A stretch of 64,000 bases of DNA from JBGTBD01 sp041749475 (GTDB taxonomy: Bacteria; Pseudomonadota; Alphaproteobacteria; Rickettsiales; UBA998), in NCBI GenBank assembly GCA_041749475.1, contig JBGTBD010000011.1, positions 35,100 to 99,099 on the forward strand, read 5' to 3'. The position numbers and the translations under genes are program-made. The notes below the pieces were generated by a model. That model saw nothing but the letters and a program-made list of their open reading frames with translations, had not been told where the DNA came from and searched no databases. Positions within the stretch are counted from its first letter, which is position 1. The number at the start of each line of letters is the position of its first letter. Below are positions 42,354 to 50,766 of the stretch, in pieces.

Positions 42354-44675
42354 TTAAAAACGCGTGCCGAAGTTGAACTGGACGAGCTCTTCGCTGTCGA
42401 ACTCTTCCTTGATGATGGGCTTGGCGATGTCGATACGGATGGGGCCGAAGGGTGATTTCCACGCAACACCGACGCCGATGGAGGCACGGATGGAGGCTTC
42501 ATCCACCACTTCCGGCCCGGTATCGTCCACCCCGAAGAGGGTCCCCGCATCCATGAAGACAGCACCTTGGAAACCGAGATCGTTCGGCAGGCCGATGGGG
42601 AATTTCTGTTCGGCGGTGAGGGTGTAATAGGTGTTACCGCCCAGCGCGTCATCCGTCGTGATATCGCGCGGGCCGATACCGGCATTGTCAAACCCACGTA
42701 AGGACTTGCCGCCGATGAAAAAACGGTCGTTGATGCGGATGTCGCGGCCGATCTGTTGGACATGCCCGGCGGAGGCCGAGAGCATCGTCGTCCATTCCGG
42801 CAGGAAGCTGTAGAAGTACGCCGCGTCCCCTTCGTTACGGAAGAAGCGCGAATCCCCGCCGAGGCCCGCCACATCCTGACTGAGGCGAAGGAAATAGCCC
42901 GACGTCGGGTCGAAGACGTTATCACGGCGGTCGTAGGTCAACGTATGGCCGACCAGCGAGGTGGTGTTCGTGCCTTCCTGATCGCGGACGAAGCGCGAGG
43001 CAAGGGCGTCGATATTGGTGATATCGACCGTTTCATAGGAATAGCGGAGTTGCTGATCGAGATGCTCGGTCAGCCCGTAGCCAAGGCGCAGACGTCCACC
43101 GAGAGAATCGCGGTCGAAGGAGCTTTCGGTACGGAGATCCTGCGTGATCTTGAAGATATCGAACCCGGCGGCGAGTTCGCGGCCCATGAAATACGGCTCG
43201 GTGAAGCCGATGTCATATTGCTGACGCTGGGTGGCGAGCAAGGTCTTGAAGCGTAAATCCTGACCGCGTCCCAGCAGGTTTTTCTCGCGCAAGCCCACAT
43301 CGGTCAACGCCCCGTCCACGGTCGAATAACCGGCGCCGAGGCTGAGTTCCCCGGTGGAGGCTTCGGATACGGCGACGTTAATGACGACCTTGTCCGGCGA
43401 GGAGCCTTGCGCTTGCGTCACCTCGACCTTCTCGAAGAAGCCGAGATTGCGCAGGCGCTGTTCGGAGCGCTGGAGCTTGTCAGTATTGAAGGCGTCCCCC
43501 TCGGCGAGGCGGAACTCGCGGCGAACGACTTCATCGAGAGTCCGGATGTTGCCGGTGATGTTGATGCGCTCAACATACACGCGCGGGCCTTCATTGACCT
43601 TATATTCGAGATCGACGACTTTGTTGGCCTCGTCCCGGCGCAGGCGCGGGTCGATATCGACGAAAGCGAAGCCTTCATTGCCCAGCTCGTTGATGATGGC
43701 ATCGGTCGAGTTCTCGACCTCTTCGGAGTTATAGGTGTCGCCCTTGGCGGTGGTGATCTTGTCTTTCAGCTTACCCGTATCCGCACCGACCAGCTTGGTA
43801 TCGAAGGTAACCTCACCGAAATCGTATTTCGGCCCCTCTTCCACCGTATAGGTGACAAAGAATCCATCCTTATCAGGCGCTAATTCCGCAATGCTCGACA
43901 ATACTTTGAAGTCGGCGAAGCCTTGGCTGGTATAGAATTTACGCAGCAATTCGCGGTCATACTGGACGCGGTCGGGGTCGTACTTATCGTTATCGCTGAG
44001 GAAGCAATACCAGCATTCTTCCGTGGACTTCACGACATCTTTTAACGTGGAACCGGAATAGTTCTTATTGCCGATGAAGCGGATATCGATGATGCGCGAG
44101 ACAGGGCCTTCGCTGATCTCATAGACCAGGTCCACGCGGTTCTGACCACGGGTGATGACTTTGGGGTCGACTTGCGCGGAGTAGCGCCCTTTACGGCGGT
44201 AGAGGGAGAGGATGCGGGCGAGATCGCTTTGCACGGCAGGGCGGGTATAGACCGAGCGCGGTTTCAACTGGAGTTCTTTTTCCAGGTCTTCATCATCCAG
44301 CGCGTCATTGCCTTCAAAGGCGATCTGGTTGATGGTGGGGTTCTCGACGACCTTGACGAGTAACGTGCTGTTCGCGTCGGAGGTAACGGAGACATCGGCG
44401 AAGAAGCCAGAGTCATATAATGCTTTCATGCCGGCGTCGATATCATACGCGCTCACGGAATCACCCTCGCGGATGCCAAGATAGCTGACGACGGTGCTGG
44501 GTTCGATACGCTGGATGCCCTGGATGTCGATGGCGTTGACGAGCACATCCGCCCGCGCCTGCCCGCTTCCTACGCCGAGCGCCAGCGTCAGGAAAAGGAA
44601 TGCCCCGCCGGAGCGAAACAGAGTAACAACGCGCAGTGCAGTTTTACAAGCCATAGGGTTTCGACCTACAGTCAT
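42354..44675 (-). CDS. bamA: Outer-membrane assembly protein BamA
   Basis: Core of the beta-barrel assembly machine. After a signal peptide ending GSGQARAD come five POTRA domains (about residues 40-415; VNAIDIQGIQRIEPSTVVSY opens the first) and a 16-strand barrel with the lid motif LRGFDNAGIGPRD and VKSPFGPIRIDIAKP near the end. The last residue is Phe (FNFGTRF), the C-terminal signal of barrel proteins. The ATG at 44675 is the first ATG; ATG 44654 would start seven residues later and is also possible, and neither has a clear ribosome site. Upstream rseP and dxr, usual in relatives, are absent; a tRNA gene lies there, divergent. Confidence 0.96.
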   Translation of the reverse strand: MTVGRNPMACKTALRVVTLFRSGGAFLFLTLALGVGSGQARADVLVNAIDIQGIQRIEPSTVVSYLGIREGDSVSAYDIDAGMKALYDSGFFADVSVTSDANSTLLVKVVENPTINQIAFEGNDALDDEDLEKELQLKPRSVYTRPAVQSDLARILSLYRRKGRYSAQVDPKVITRGQNRVDLVYEISEGPVSRIIDIRFIGNKNYSGSTLKDVVKSTEECWYCFLSDNDKYDPDRVQYDRELLRKFYTSQGFADFKVLSSIAELAPDKDGFFVTYTVEEGPKYDFGEVTFDTKLVGADTGKLKDKITTAKGDTYNSEEVENSTDAIINELGNEGFAFVDIDPRLRRDEANKVVDLEYKVNEGPRVYVERINITGNIRTLDEVVRREFRLAEGDAFNTDKLQRSEQRLRNLGFFEKVEVTQAQGSSPDKVVINVAVSEASTGELSLGAGYSTVDGALTDVGLREKNLLGRGQDLRFKTLLATQRQQYDIGFTEPYFMGRELAAGFDIFKITQDLRTESSFDRDSLGGRLRLGYGLTEHLDQQLRYSYETVDITNIDALASRFVRDQEGTNTTSLVGHTLTYDRRDNVFDPTSGYFLRLSQDVAGLGGDSRFFRNEGDAAYFYSFLPEWTTMLSASAGHVQQIGRDIRINDRFFIGGKSLRGFDNAGIGPRDITTDDALGGNTYYTLTAEQKFPIGLPNDLGFQGAVFMDAGTLFGVDDTGPEVVDEASIRASIGVGVAWKSPFGPIRIDIAKPIIKEEFDSEELVQFNFGTRF

Positions 44676-44803
44676 GCGCAAAATAAGGGGATAAATCAAC
44701 GAAAATCGTTTCGAGACGGATAAAAATCCACCCCTTGCGGCAAAGCCTTTGCAACGCCCCTGCAGAACTCAGCCCGGAGTCGCAAATCCCCCTATCAATT
44801 TTG

Positions 44804-44831
44804 TTGACATTCGTCCCGCCTTCCCTATCTT
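44804..44831 (+). promoter_or_regulatory. Sigma-70 promoter of tRNA-Lys
   Basis: TTGACA (44804-44809), a perfect -35, and TATCTT (44826-44831) are separated by 16 bases. The start would be near 44838, giving a short 5' leader to the tRNA at 44876. It is the best housekeeping promoter match seen in the window. Confidence 0.75.
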
Positions 44832-44875
44832 TGCGCCTTCACAAAACTGATGCGTGACATTGCAGCGGTTCGAGT

Positions 44876-44951
44876 GAGCCCGTAGCTCAGCTGGTAGAGC
44901 GGCTGACTTTTAATCAGTAGGTCACAGGTTCGAATCCTGTCGGGCTCACCA
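44876..44951 (+). tRNA. tRNA-Lys (anticodon TTT), CCA encoded
   Basis: GAGCCCG at the 5' end pairs with CGGGCTC before the discriminator A and an encoded CCA. GCTC/GAGC form the D stem; the anticodon arm GCTGA-CTTTTAA-TCAGT has TTT at 44909-44911; the T arm contains GGTTCGAATCC. All invariant positions (T8, GTTCGAAT) are present over 76 nt. A T run at 44952-44958 follows directly and may end transcription. Confidence 0.98.
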
Positions 44952-45019
44952 TTTTTTTCCAATAGCTTATGTTTGTTTGTTGAGGTGATACGTGAGGCAT
45001 GTTTTGCGCGTTGGAAGTG

Positions 45020-45036
45020 TAGGCATGTTCCTTGCA
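45020..45036 (+). promoter_or_regulatory. Sigma-54-like promoter before the 191-aa gene
   Basis: TAGGCATGTTCCTTGCA has GG and GC exactly ten bases apart, the full TTGCA of the -12 element, and GGCA with partial -24 match. The predicted start near 45046 leaves about 23 bases, with the GAGGAG ribosome site inside, before the ATG at 45070. Confidence 0.55.
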
Positions 45037-45069
45037 TTCTCCCGCGCATTCGTTTTGAGGAGACCCATC

Positions 45070-45645
45070 ATGACCACGCCCGTTAACCCGCTCTTTTCCA
45101 ACCAGACATTCCAGCTTGGCGGGCAAGAGGAAGCCGAGGAAAAAACCGCGACGACACAGGTGCAAAAGCCGTCCCTGCTCACGGAACTGGCAAAAACTTC
45201 TTCACATAAGAGCGATAATGCCTATGTGATGTCGCTCAGCGATGAAGCGCAGGAATATCTCTCTAGCCTCGGGCAGCTGCAGGGGGCGGTGAGCAATAGC
45301 GATGAGAATGAGGATGCGGGCAGTTTCGGATTTCTCCTGAGCCGTGAGCAATTGAAGGACATCGCCGCCATCATTGCCGATTATGCGGGTACGCCTGTGA
45401 CGCAGGATAATTACGATGCTCTCCAGCAGGATTTGAAGGATGCGGGTCTGTCGCCTGAGCTACTGGCCGTGAAAGACCAGATGCGCGCATTCAACCCCAC
45501 CAGCGTCCTCCTCGAATATATGAGCGGGAATGACGAGAATCTCATCACGCCGGAAAGCTTCTGGGATACGGAAGCGCAGGAGGCGAAGGCCAATACCTAT
45601 ATGCAGCAGATCGTTCGGCTGTGGCAGGATAGTTCTGAAGTGTAA
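45070..45645 (+). CDS. Unknown soluble protein, 191 aa, possible sigma-54 target
   Basis: No family recognised. There is no signal peptide or membrane helix. The first 60 residues are polar and probably disordered (GGQEEAEEKTATTQVQKPSL); the remainder is helical and acidic, beginning with YVMSLSDEAQEYLSSLG, a segment of the D-x-LS-x-A type common in flagellar regulators and export substrates. The ATG at 45070 has GAGGAG at ideal spacing; an upstream in-frame ATG at 44992 would place the sigma-54 site inside the gene and is rejected. A motility-linked role is inferred from the promoter only. Confidence 0.7.
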   Translation: MTTPVNPLFSNQTFQLGGQEEAEEKTATTQVQKPSLLTELAKTSSHKSDNAYVMSLSDEAQEYLSSLGQLQGAVSNSDENEDAGSFGFLLSREQLKDIAAIIADYAGTPVTQDNYDALQQDLKDAGLSPELLAVKDQMRAFNPTSVLLEYMSGNDENLITPESFWDTEAQEAKANTYMQQIVRLWQDSSEV

Positions 45646-45678
45646 TTTTTCTTATCCATCCTTCGTGCCGCTACCCTC

Positions 45679-45771
45679 CGTCATTCCTGCGAAAGCAGGA
45701 ATCCAGCGTGGCGCGTTTGCGCCACAGAATATCATGAAAGCGACTGGATTACAGCCTACGCTGGAATGACG
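45679..45771. repeat. Family B palindromic repeat, copy 3
   Basis: Starts CGTCATTCCTGCGAAAGCAG and ends GCTGGAATGACG, matching copies 1 and 2 at the tips. GTGGCGC-GTTT-GCGCCAC is an internal hairpin. It sits between two convergent unknown genes and probably serves as their shared terminator. Confidence 0.75.
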
Positions 45772-45798
45772 AATAACAAATGAAAAACTGGGAAAGAA

Positions 45799-46344
45799 TT
45801 ACGCGGTGATGGGCGTGGTTGAACTAGCGTCGTTATCATTGCTGACGTTCTTATATGCCTGATAAGAGGCGATGACATCATCCATCGTGAAGGTAGATGC
45901 GGCGGCGGTGGAGGATTTCTGCGCCGTGCCCGCATAAGCGGCTTTGGCGAGGGAGGAATAGACTTGCGAGAGGACGCCGGACTTGGTTTTGGAACTGATG
46001 ATGTCAGCCAGACGGTCACTGCTGTCAGTACTGCTATCGCCGAACAATGAGTTCATGAAACCCGCCCCGTCATCCTTATCGTTATTGAACCCGGTGAAGA
46101 GGGAATAGAGCGAGGAGGACAGGCTGGTGCTGGTTGCACTAGTGTCGCTATCCTTCAATAACCCATCCAGCAAAGATTGGATCGCGGGGGAAAGTTTCAA
46201 GGCGCTTTCAGGCACATCGCTATCGGACGCGGTGACTGCGCCTGACTTCGGCAGGCTGCTGGCCGCGTAAGGCGAAAGGCCATTATAATAGGCCGGGATA
46301 CTGGTAGCGATGGTGGTAATACCTTGAACCGTTTTTCTGCACAC
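45799..46344 (-). CDS. Unknown Ser/Asp-rich protein, about 181 aa
   Basis: No family recognised. The sequence is rich in Ser, Thr, Ala and Asp with no signal peptide: IPAYYNGLSPYAASSLP near the start, LKLSPAIQSLLDGLLKD, SSSLYSLFTGFNNDKDDGAG and MDDVIASYQAYKNV near the end. The start is doubtful; GTG at 46344 is chosen because the sequence upstream loses all coding character, but an ATG at 46476 is in frame. It converges on the 191-residue gene across a family B repeat. Low-complexity composition and a helical end recall type III or extracellular substrates, without proof. Confidence 0.55.
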   Translation of the reverse strand: MCRKTVQGITTIATSIPAYYNGLSPYAASSLPKSGAVTASDSDVPESALKLSPAIQSLLDGLLKDSDTSATSTSLSSSLYSLFTGFNNDKDDGAGFMNSLFGDSSTDSSDRLADIISSKTKSGVLSQVYSSLAKAAYAGTAQKSSTAAASTFTMDDVIASYQAYKNVSNDNDASSTTPITA

Positions 46345-46418
46345 TATCCTGCGTGCTGTGTAGTATGTTGAAATACTAGCATAGTTTTGGGTTTTTTGCA
46401 CGTGTAATCGGATGTGGG

Positions 46419-46454
46419 GCAGGAAATGAGGGCGGACGGGCCTCACCTTCCTGC
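46419..46454 (+). other. Hairpin upstream of glmS
   Basis: GCAGGAA (46419-46425) pairs with TTCCTGC (46448-46454) and TGAGG (46427-46431) with CCTCA (46441-46445), a 12-bp interrupted stem. It lies about 100 bases before the glmS ATG in a 206-base gap. It does not look like the glmS ribozyme of Gram-positive bacteria. Terminator or leader structure are possible. Confidence 0.35.
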
Positions 46455-46550
46455 GAATTATGAGCGAGAGTAACATTTGGTCACATTTTTTTAATGTCCT
46501 CCGGCTCGTGTTTCCGTTAAAACAGCGGCAACAAAGGATTGTGTAGAGAT

Positions 46551-48374
46551 ATGTGTGGCATCATCGGCGCCGTGGGCGTGGCGAATTCAGAGACTATCCT
46601 CATTGAGGGGCTGAAACGGCTGGAATATCGCGGGTATGACTCGGCGGGTATCGCGGTCATCGAGGGCGGCAAGCTGTCGCGCATCCGCACTGAGGGGAAA
46701 ATCGCCAATCTAGAGGCGGCCTTCGCCAAGACGCCCGTACACGGGTCGAGCGGGATCGGCCATACGCGCTGGGCGACGCATGGCGTGCCGTGTGAACGCA
46801 ATGCCCACCCCCATATGACCGAGCGCGTGGCGCTGGTGCATAACGGCATTATCGAAAATTATCAGGAGCTGAAGGCGGAGCTGGAGAAGACCGGGGTTAC
46901 CTTCACCAGTGATACGGATACGGAAGTCATCGTCATGCTCATCGACGCGTTGCGCCGTGAGGGAAAAACGCCCGAGGAAGCGGTGACGCAAACGTTGAAG
47001 CGCCTGCATGGCGCATTTGCGCTGGCGATTCTATTCAAGGAATTCGGTGACCTGCTCATCGTTGCACGGCGCGGGTCGCCGCTGGCCATCGGCTATGCAG
47101 AGAAAGGCATGCTGGTCGGTTCGGACGCGATCGCTCTCGCCCCGTTCTGCAAGAAATTGAGTTATCTGGAGGAAGGCGATATGGCCATCCTGCATCCCGC
47201 AGACGTTACCGTCATCAATCAGGAAGGCCAGATCGTGAAGCGCGCCATCCGCGATATTTCCTCCTCCGCCGCGATGGTGGAAAAAGGCGAATATGCGCAT
47301 TTCATGTTGAAGGAAATTCATGAGCAGCCGGACGTGTTGGCGGCGACGCTGCATGCGGTGCATGCCAAGGGCAACGGCTCTTTCCAATTACCAAAACTGC
47401 CGATGTCGGCGGATAAGCTCAGTCGTATCAGCATGGTGGCGTGCGGCACGTCCTATTACGCGGCACTCGTTGCGCGCAACTGGTTCGAGCAGGTGGCGCG
47501 CGTCCCGACCGATCTCGATATCGCCTCCGAATTCCGTTACCGCAAGCCGGTGATGGCGACGGACGGGCTGTCGCTCTTCATCTCGCAATCGGGCGAGACG
47601 GCGGATACGCTGGCGGCGCTGCGCTATTGTAAATCGGTGGATCAGCATACGCTGGCACTCGTCAACGTCGCCGAGAGTAGTATGGCGATGGAGGCAGATA
47701 GTGTGCTCTTGACGCAGGCAGGCCGGGAGATCGGCGTCGCGTCCACCAAGGCATTCACTACGCAGTTAGCCGCGCTGGCGGCGATGGCCGTGGCGCTGGG
47801 ACATGCTCGGGGCACGCTCTCGCGTGAGCAGCATGAAGAGTTGGTGCATGCGCTGGGCAGCTTGCCTGACCTCGCAGGCACGGTGCTGAATAATGAACCT
47901 GCGGTGAAGAAACTGGCGAAGGAACTGACCACGACCGAGCATATGTTCTATATCGGGCGCGGCGGGGCACATGCCATCGCTTGCGAAGGCGCGCTGAAGA
48001 TGAAGGAAATTTCCTATATCCACGCGGAAGCCTATGCCGCCGGTGAACTCAAGCACGGCCCCCTCGCCCTCATTGATGATCAGGTTCCGGTCGTTGTCAT
48101 TGCGCCGGAGGATGAGTTGTTCGAGAAGACGGCGTCGAATTTGCAGGAGACTGTCGCGCGTGGGGGGAATATTATTTTGCTGAGCGGTAAGGCCGGTTGT
48201 GAGCAGTTGAAAACCTTCAGCAAGCACATGATCACCCTGCCCGATTGCCACCCATTGATCGCCCCGATTCTCTATGCGATTCCGTTGCAATTGCTGGCCT
48301 ATCATGTTGCGGTGTTGCGCGGTACGGATGTAGATCAGCCAAGGAATTTGGCAAAGTCTGTTACCGTAGAATAA
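46551..48374 (+). CDS. glmS: Glucosamine-6-phosphate synthase
   Basis: Makes glucosamine-6-phosphate from fructose-6-phosphate and glutamine, the entry to peptidoglycan and lipid A precursors. The start at 46551 places the nucleophile Cys at position 2 (MCGIIGAVG) of the glutaminase domain; a longer start at 46539 would bury it. GYDSAGIAV, HTRWATHG and NGIIENY are typical. Two SIS domains follow (ACGTSYYAALVARNWFE and SQSGETADTLAAL; then GRGGAHAIACEGALKMKEIS), ending KSVTVE, the usual C terminus. 607 residues is standard. No glmU or glmM is adjacent. Confidence 0.98.
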   Translation: MCGIIGAVGVANSETILIEGLKRLEYRGYDSAGIAVIEGGKLSRIRTEGKIANLEAAFAKTPVHGSSGIGHTRWATHGVPCERNAHPHMTERVALVHNGIIENYQELKAELEKTGVTFTSDTDTEVIVMLIDALRREGKTPEEAVTQTLKRLHGAFALAILFKEFGDLLIVARRGSPLAIGYAEKGMLVGSDAIALAPFCKKLSYLEEGDMAILHPADVTVINQEGQIVKRAIRDISSSAAMVEKGEYAHFMLKEIHEQPDVLAATLHAVHAKGNGSFQLPKLPMSADKLSRISMVACGTSYYAALVARNWFEQVARVPTDLDIASEFRYRKPVMATDGLSLFISQSGETADTLAALRYCKSVDQHTLALVNVAESSMAMEADSVLLTQAGREIGVASTKAFTTQLAALAAMAVALGHARGTLSREQHEELVHALGSLPDLAGTVLNNEPAVKKLAKELTTTEHMFYIGRGGAHAIACEGALKMKEISYIHAEAYAAGELKHGPLALIDDQVPVVVIAPEDELFEKTASNLQETVARGGNIILLSGKAGCEQLKTFSKHMITLPDCHPLIAPILYAIPLQLLAYHVAVLRGTDVDQPRNLAKSVTVE

Positions 48375-48381
48375 TCCCTGT

Positions 48382-48454
48382 TTGTCACCTTGAACTTGTT
48401 CCAGGGGCCATGTTTCCACGAGAAATGGATGCTGAAACGAGTTCAGCATGACAA
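48382..48454. repeat. Family A palindromic repeat, copy 5
   Basis: More diverged left arm (CCTTGAACTTGTTCCAGGGG), right arm ATGCTGAAACGAGTTCAGCAT, flanked by GTCAC and TGACAA. It lies between the convergent ends of glmS and the prepilin-peptidase-like gene. Confidence 0.75.
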
Positions 48455-48461
48455 TGATTTT

Positions 48462-49289
48462 TTACAGCATTCCCGGGCAGTAAAGCGTCAGCATGAGTGC
48501 GCCGAAGATGGCCCAGCTTCCGGCCCAGTCTTTTAGCGTGGGGTCGATGACGCACGAGGTGCCACGGACGAAGAGGTAGAGCGTCGGCGTCCAGATGAGG
48601 ATGTAGGGGATGCCGCTGGTGCCAACGGTGAGGCAGGCGATGGCGAGCAACATGGTGATGGGCGGCATTGGCGTCTTGAAGCGTTTGGCTTTCGAGGTTT
48701 CATCCACCACTTCCGGTGACGCGCTGGAATCTAGCTTACGCTTGAATAACGGTAATTTTTGGGCAAGGACGATGACGCCCCAGCAGACCAAGCCCAGCAT
48801 CAGTCCTAGATACCCGGCTTTGATGGCGGGGAAGATGGAGCCGTCTTCCACCGCGCGGTAGATGAGGCCGCTAGCGGCGGCGAGGATGACGGCGTGGCTG
48901 GAGAAGCGCTCTGCCGTGAAGAGGATAGAAACCATCACCAGCCAGAAGACGCCGATGCTTGAAACCAGAAGCATGCGTTCCGGAGAGTCGAACAGGATGA
49001 CCCCCGCGATCAGGAATACGGCGCAGAGGAATTCGATGACGGTATAGACGCCCGGCACTTTTGCGCCGCAGGTACGGCATTTACCTCGGCTCAGCACCCA
49101 TGAGAAGAACGGGAACATGTCCCGCGTCGTCAGGTAGGTGCGGCAGGAATCACAATATGGCGGGTCATACGCGATTTTCAAACCACGTGGGAGACGATAG
49201 ACCAGCGAGGTCGCGTAATTACCGATGGCTGTCCCCACGACGAATAACAGGATAATCGCCGAGAGATAGTCCGCAAGTGAATGTAGCAT
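48462..49289 (-). CDS. Prepilin-peptidase-like membrane protein lacking protease residues
   Basis: The N-terminal half resembles type IV prepilin peptidases (PilD): a membrane helix, then GNYATSLVYRLPRGL and two CxxC pairs (CDSCRTYL near residue 46 and CRTCGAKVPG near 71), the metal-binding domain. The rest of the 275 residues has several membrane helices as expected, but the two catalytic Asp motifs of the A24 family (IDxxxxxxPD and GxGDxKL) are missing; ILFTAERFSSHAVILAAASGL stands where the first should be. It may therefore be inactive or methyltransferase-only. No pilin genes are nearby. It is transcribed after the EAL-like gene, 96 bases away. Confidence 0.75.
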   Translation of the reverse strand: MLHSLADYLSAIILLFVVGTAIGNYATSLVYRLPRGLKIAYDPPYCDSCRTYLTTRDMFPFFSWVLSRGKCRTCGAKVPGVYTVIEFLCAVFLIAGVILFDSPERMLLVSSIGVFWLVMVSILFTAERFSSHAVILAAASGLIYRAVEDGSIFPAIKAGYLGLMLGLVCWGVIVLAQKLPLFKRKLDSSASPEVVDETSKAKRFKTPMPPITMLLAIACLTVGTSGIPYILIWTPTLYLFVRGTSCVIDPTLKDWAGSWAIFGALMLTLYCPGML

Positions 49290-49333
49290 CAGAGCTTCCT
49301 AGCGCTGTGGCAGGCCTTTGCCCACCCGGATGA

Positions 49334-49384
49334 TTAGAGGAATACGCGCAGGATTTCGGTCAGAACAAGGATGGTGTCCATCAT
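49334..49384 (-). CDS. Possible 16-residue peptide after the EAL-like gene
   Basis: ATGATG at 49384-49379 begins one base after the EAL-like stop and reads MMDTILVLTEILRVFL before TAA. It is hydrophobic at its end, and its tight junction suggests coupled translation, but no other evidence supports it. It could be a chance frame. Confidence 0.2.
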   Translation of the reverse strand: MMDTILVLTEILRVFL

Positions 49385-49385
49385 A

Positions 49386-50693
49386 TCAATTCTCTATTTT
49401 CGATAGCGGGTTCATCAATTTGTCGAGATAACGGCCTTGGAATAAGGAGATGCCCAGTGCCTGACCGTAATCCACCGCCTTGCGATTATCGCAACGGGTG
49501 AGGATGACGCGGTTGGGGCCGCAGACTTTCACGGCTTCGGCGATGCGGAGGCTCTCCGGCGTGCTGAGGTCACCCGGCATGTCGGCGTTCCATTGCAGCT
49601 TGATGAGGTCGAAGCCCAGTTGCTCGCGGTCTACCAGCGGGAAGCTGAGGTCGGTGACGCCATCAAGGCAGATACGGTAGCCCATTTTCTGGAGTGAAGT
49701 GCGGACGGCGGCGAAGGCGCGCATGTCCTCGAATACGTCCGAAAGCTGGATTTCGACGACGACCGAGACCTTGATGGAGGGCTTGATCATCGCGTCGAAC
49801 TCGGAGAAGAAATCCGATAGCAGCGTCTTGATGTTGAGGTTTAGGCTGATCGGGAGATCAAGGAAGCGCGAGGGGTTTTGCTGGATCATTTTCAGCATGC
49901 GCTCGTCGAGCAGTTCGGTTAGGTATTTGAACAGCCAACGGTTACTGAGCAGGTCGGTATCGACCCGCATCATCTGGCGGAGGTGGGTGATGTTGATATA
50001 GAGCTCGTCAAACACGCGGCGCACCATCATGTCCGGAATCGCCGCGCAGACCGGCTGGCGGCGGACGACCATCGAGATGTCGGCGTTCGAGAGGTCGCGC
50101 TCGATGGAGGCGAGGCTCGTCGCGTTGAAGAATTTCATCGGGTTGTGGCTGGCGATCTGCTCTTTCACCTGACGTAGGATACTGCCGCCGCCGGAGGGAG
50201 CCGGGGTTGCAGGCTGCGCCGAGGACGCGCCACCTTCAGGCGCTTTTGCGCCGCGACGATTGGCTAACATGCGCGTGCGCGACATAGTGAGGAACTCTTC
50301 CTTCTGGTCGGCGAGGTCGTAATGGGTGCAGAACGTCTTGTTCTCTTCCCCTTCCGGCGTGTAGGCCAGCGGGTCGTCCATGAAGAGATAGCGGAGCTGG
50401 AAGATGACCTTGTCGATCTTAGCGCGTGGGGTTTTGTGGGTAATGAGGTGAATATCCTGATCCTGCATCACGAAGATGTGGGCTTCCTCGCTTTTCAGCA
50501 GATCGGACATCATATTGACGGCGATCTTGATCTGGTAATCGTTGCGGTATTCGTCCATCAGGCGATGGAAATTGAAGCTGATGACGTTCCAGCCGCTTGG
50601 GGAATCCCCAAGATCCGCCAGCATTTCCACCATCTTGACTTCGCCGCCCTTGGTGATGACTTGCACCGATGCGGATTTAAGCATTGCAACCAT
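49386..50693 (-). CDS. Degenerate EAL-domain protein, 435 aa
   Basis: The C-terminal 235 residues follow the EAL phosphodiesterase fold: SLNLNIKTLLSDFFSEFD, VVVEIQLSDVFED in the position of the third conserved block, RICLDGVTDLSFPLVDREQL and LFQGRYLDKLMNPLS at the end. The signature EAL triad at the start and most metal-binding acidic residues are absent; ILTRCDNRKA replaces the VIAEGVE block. It is therefore probably not an enzyme, and may sense cyclic-di-GMP or another ligand. The N-terminal 120 residues (PSGWNVISFNFHRLMDEYRN, IFVMQDQDIHLITHK) are unfamiliar; a Pro/Ser/Gly linker follows. It precedes the prepilin-peptidase-like gene. Confidence 0.75.
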   Translation of the reverse strand: MVAMLKSASVQVITKGGEVKMVEMLADLGDSPSGWNVISFNFHRLMDEYRNDYQIKIAVNMMSDLLKSEEAHIFVMQDQDIHLITHKTPRAKIDKVIFQLRYLFMDDPLAYTPEGEENKTFCTHYDLADQKEEFLTMSRTRMLANRRGAKAPEGGASSAQPATPAPSGGGSILRQVKEQIASHNPMKFFNATSLASIERDLSNADISMVVRRQPVCAAIPDMMVRRVFDELYINITHLRQMMRVDTDLLSNRWLFKYLTELLDERMLKMIQQNPSRFLDLPISLNLNIKTLLSDFFSEFDAMIKPSIKVSVVVEIQLSDVFEDMRAFAAVRTSLQKMGYRICLDGVTDLSFPLVDREQLGFDLIKLQWNADMPGDLSTPESLRIAEAVKVCGPNRVILTRCDNRKAVDYGQALGISLFQGRYLDKLMNPLSKIEN

Positions 50694-50766
50694 AGATTTC
50701 TGCCCCTGTACCCGTAACTTACCACCGAAACGCTTAGAAATCGTTAAAAACTATCTCAAATGCGTC

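Noticed and set aside
44992..45069. Upstream ATG for the 191-residue protein
   Set aside because: It would translate through the sigma-54-like element, lacks a ribosome site, and the ATG at 45070 has GAGGAG.
46345..46550. glmS ribozyme
   Set aside because: The conserved catalytic core of that ribozyme is not visible and it is essentially confined to Gram-positive bacteria.
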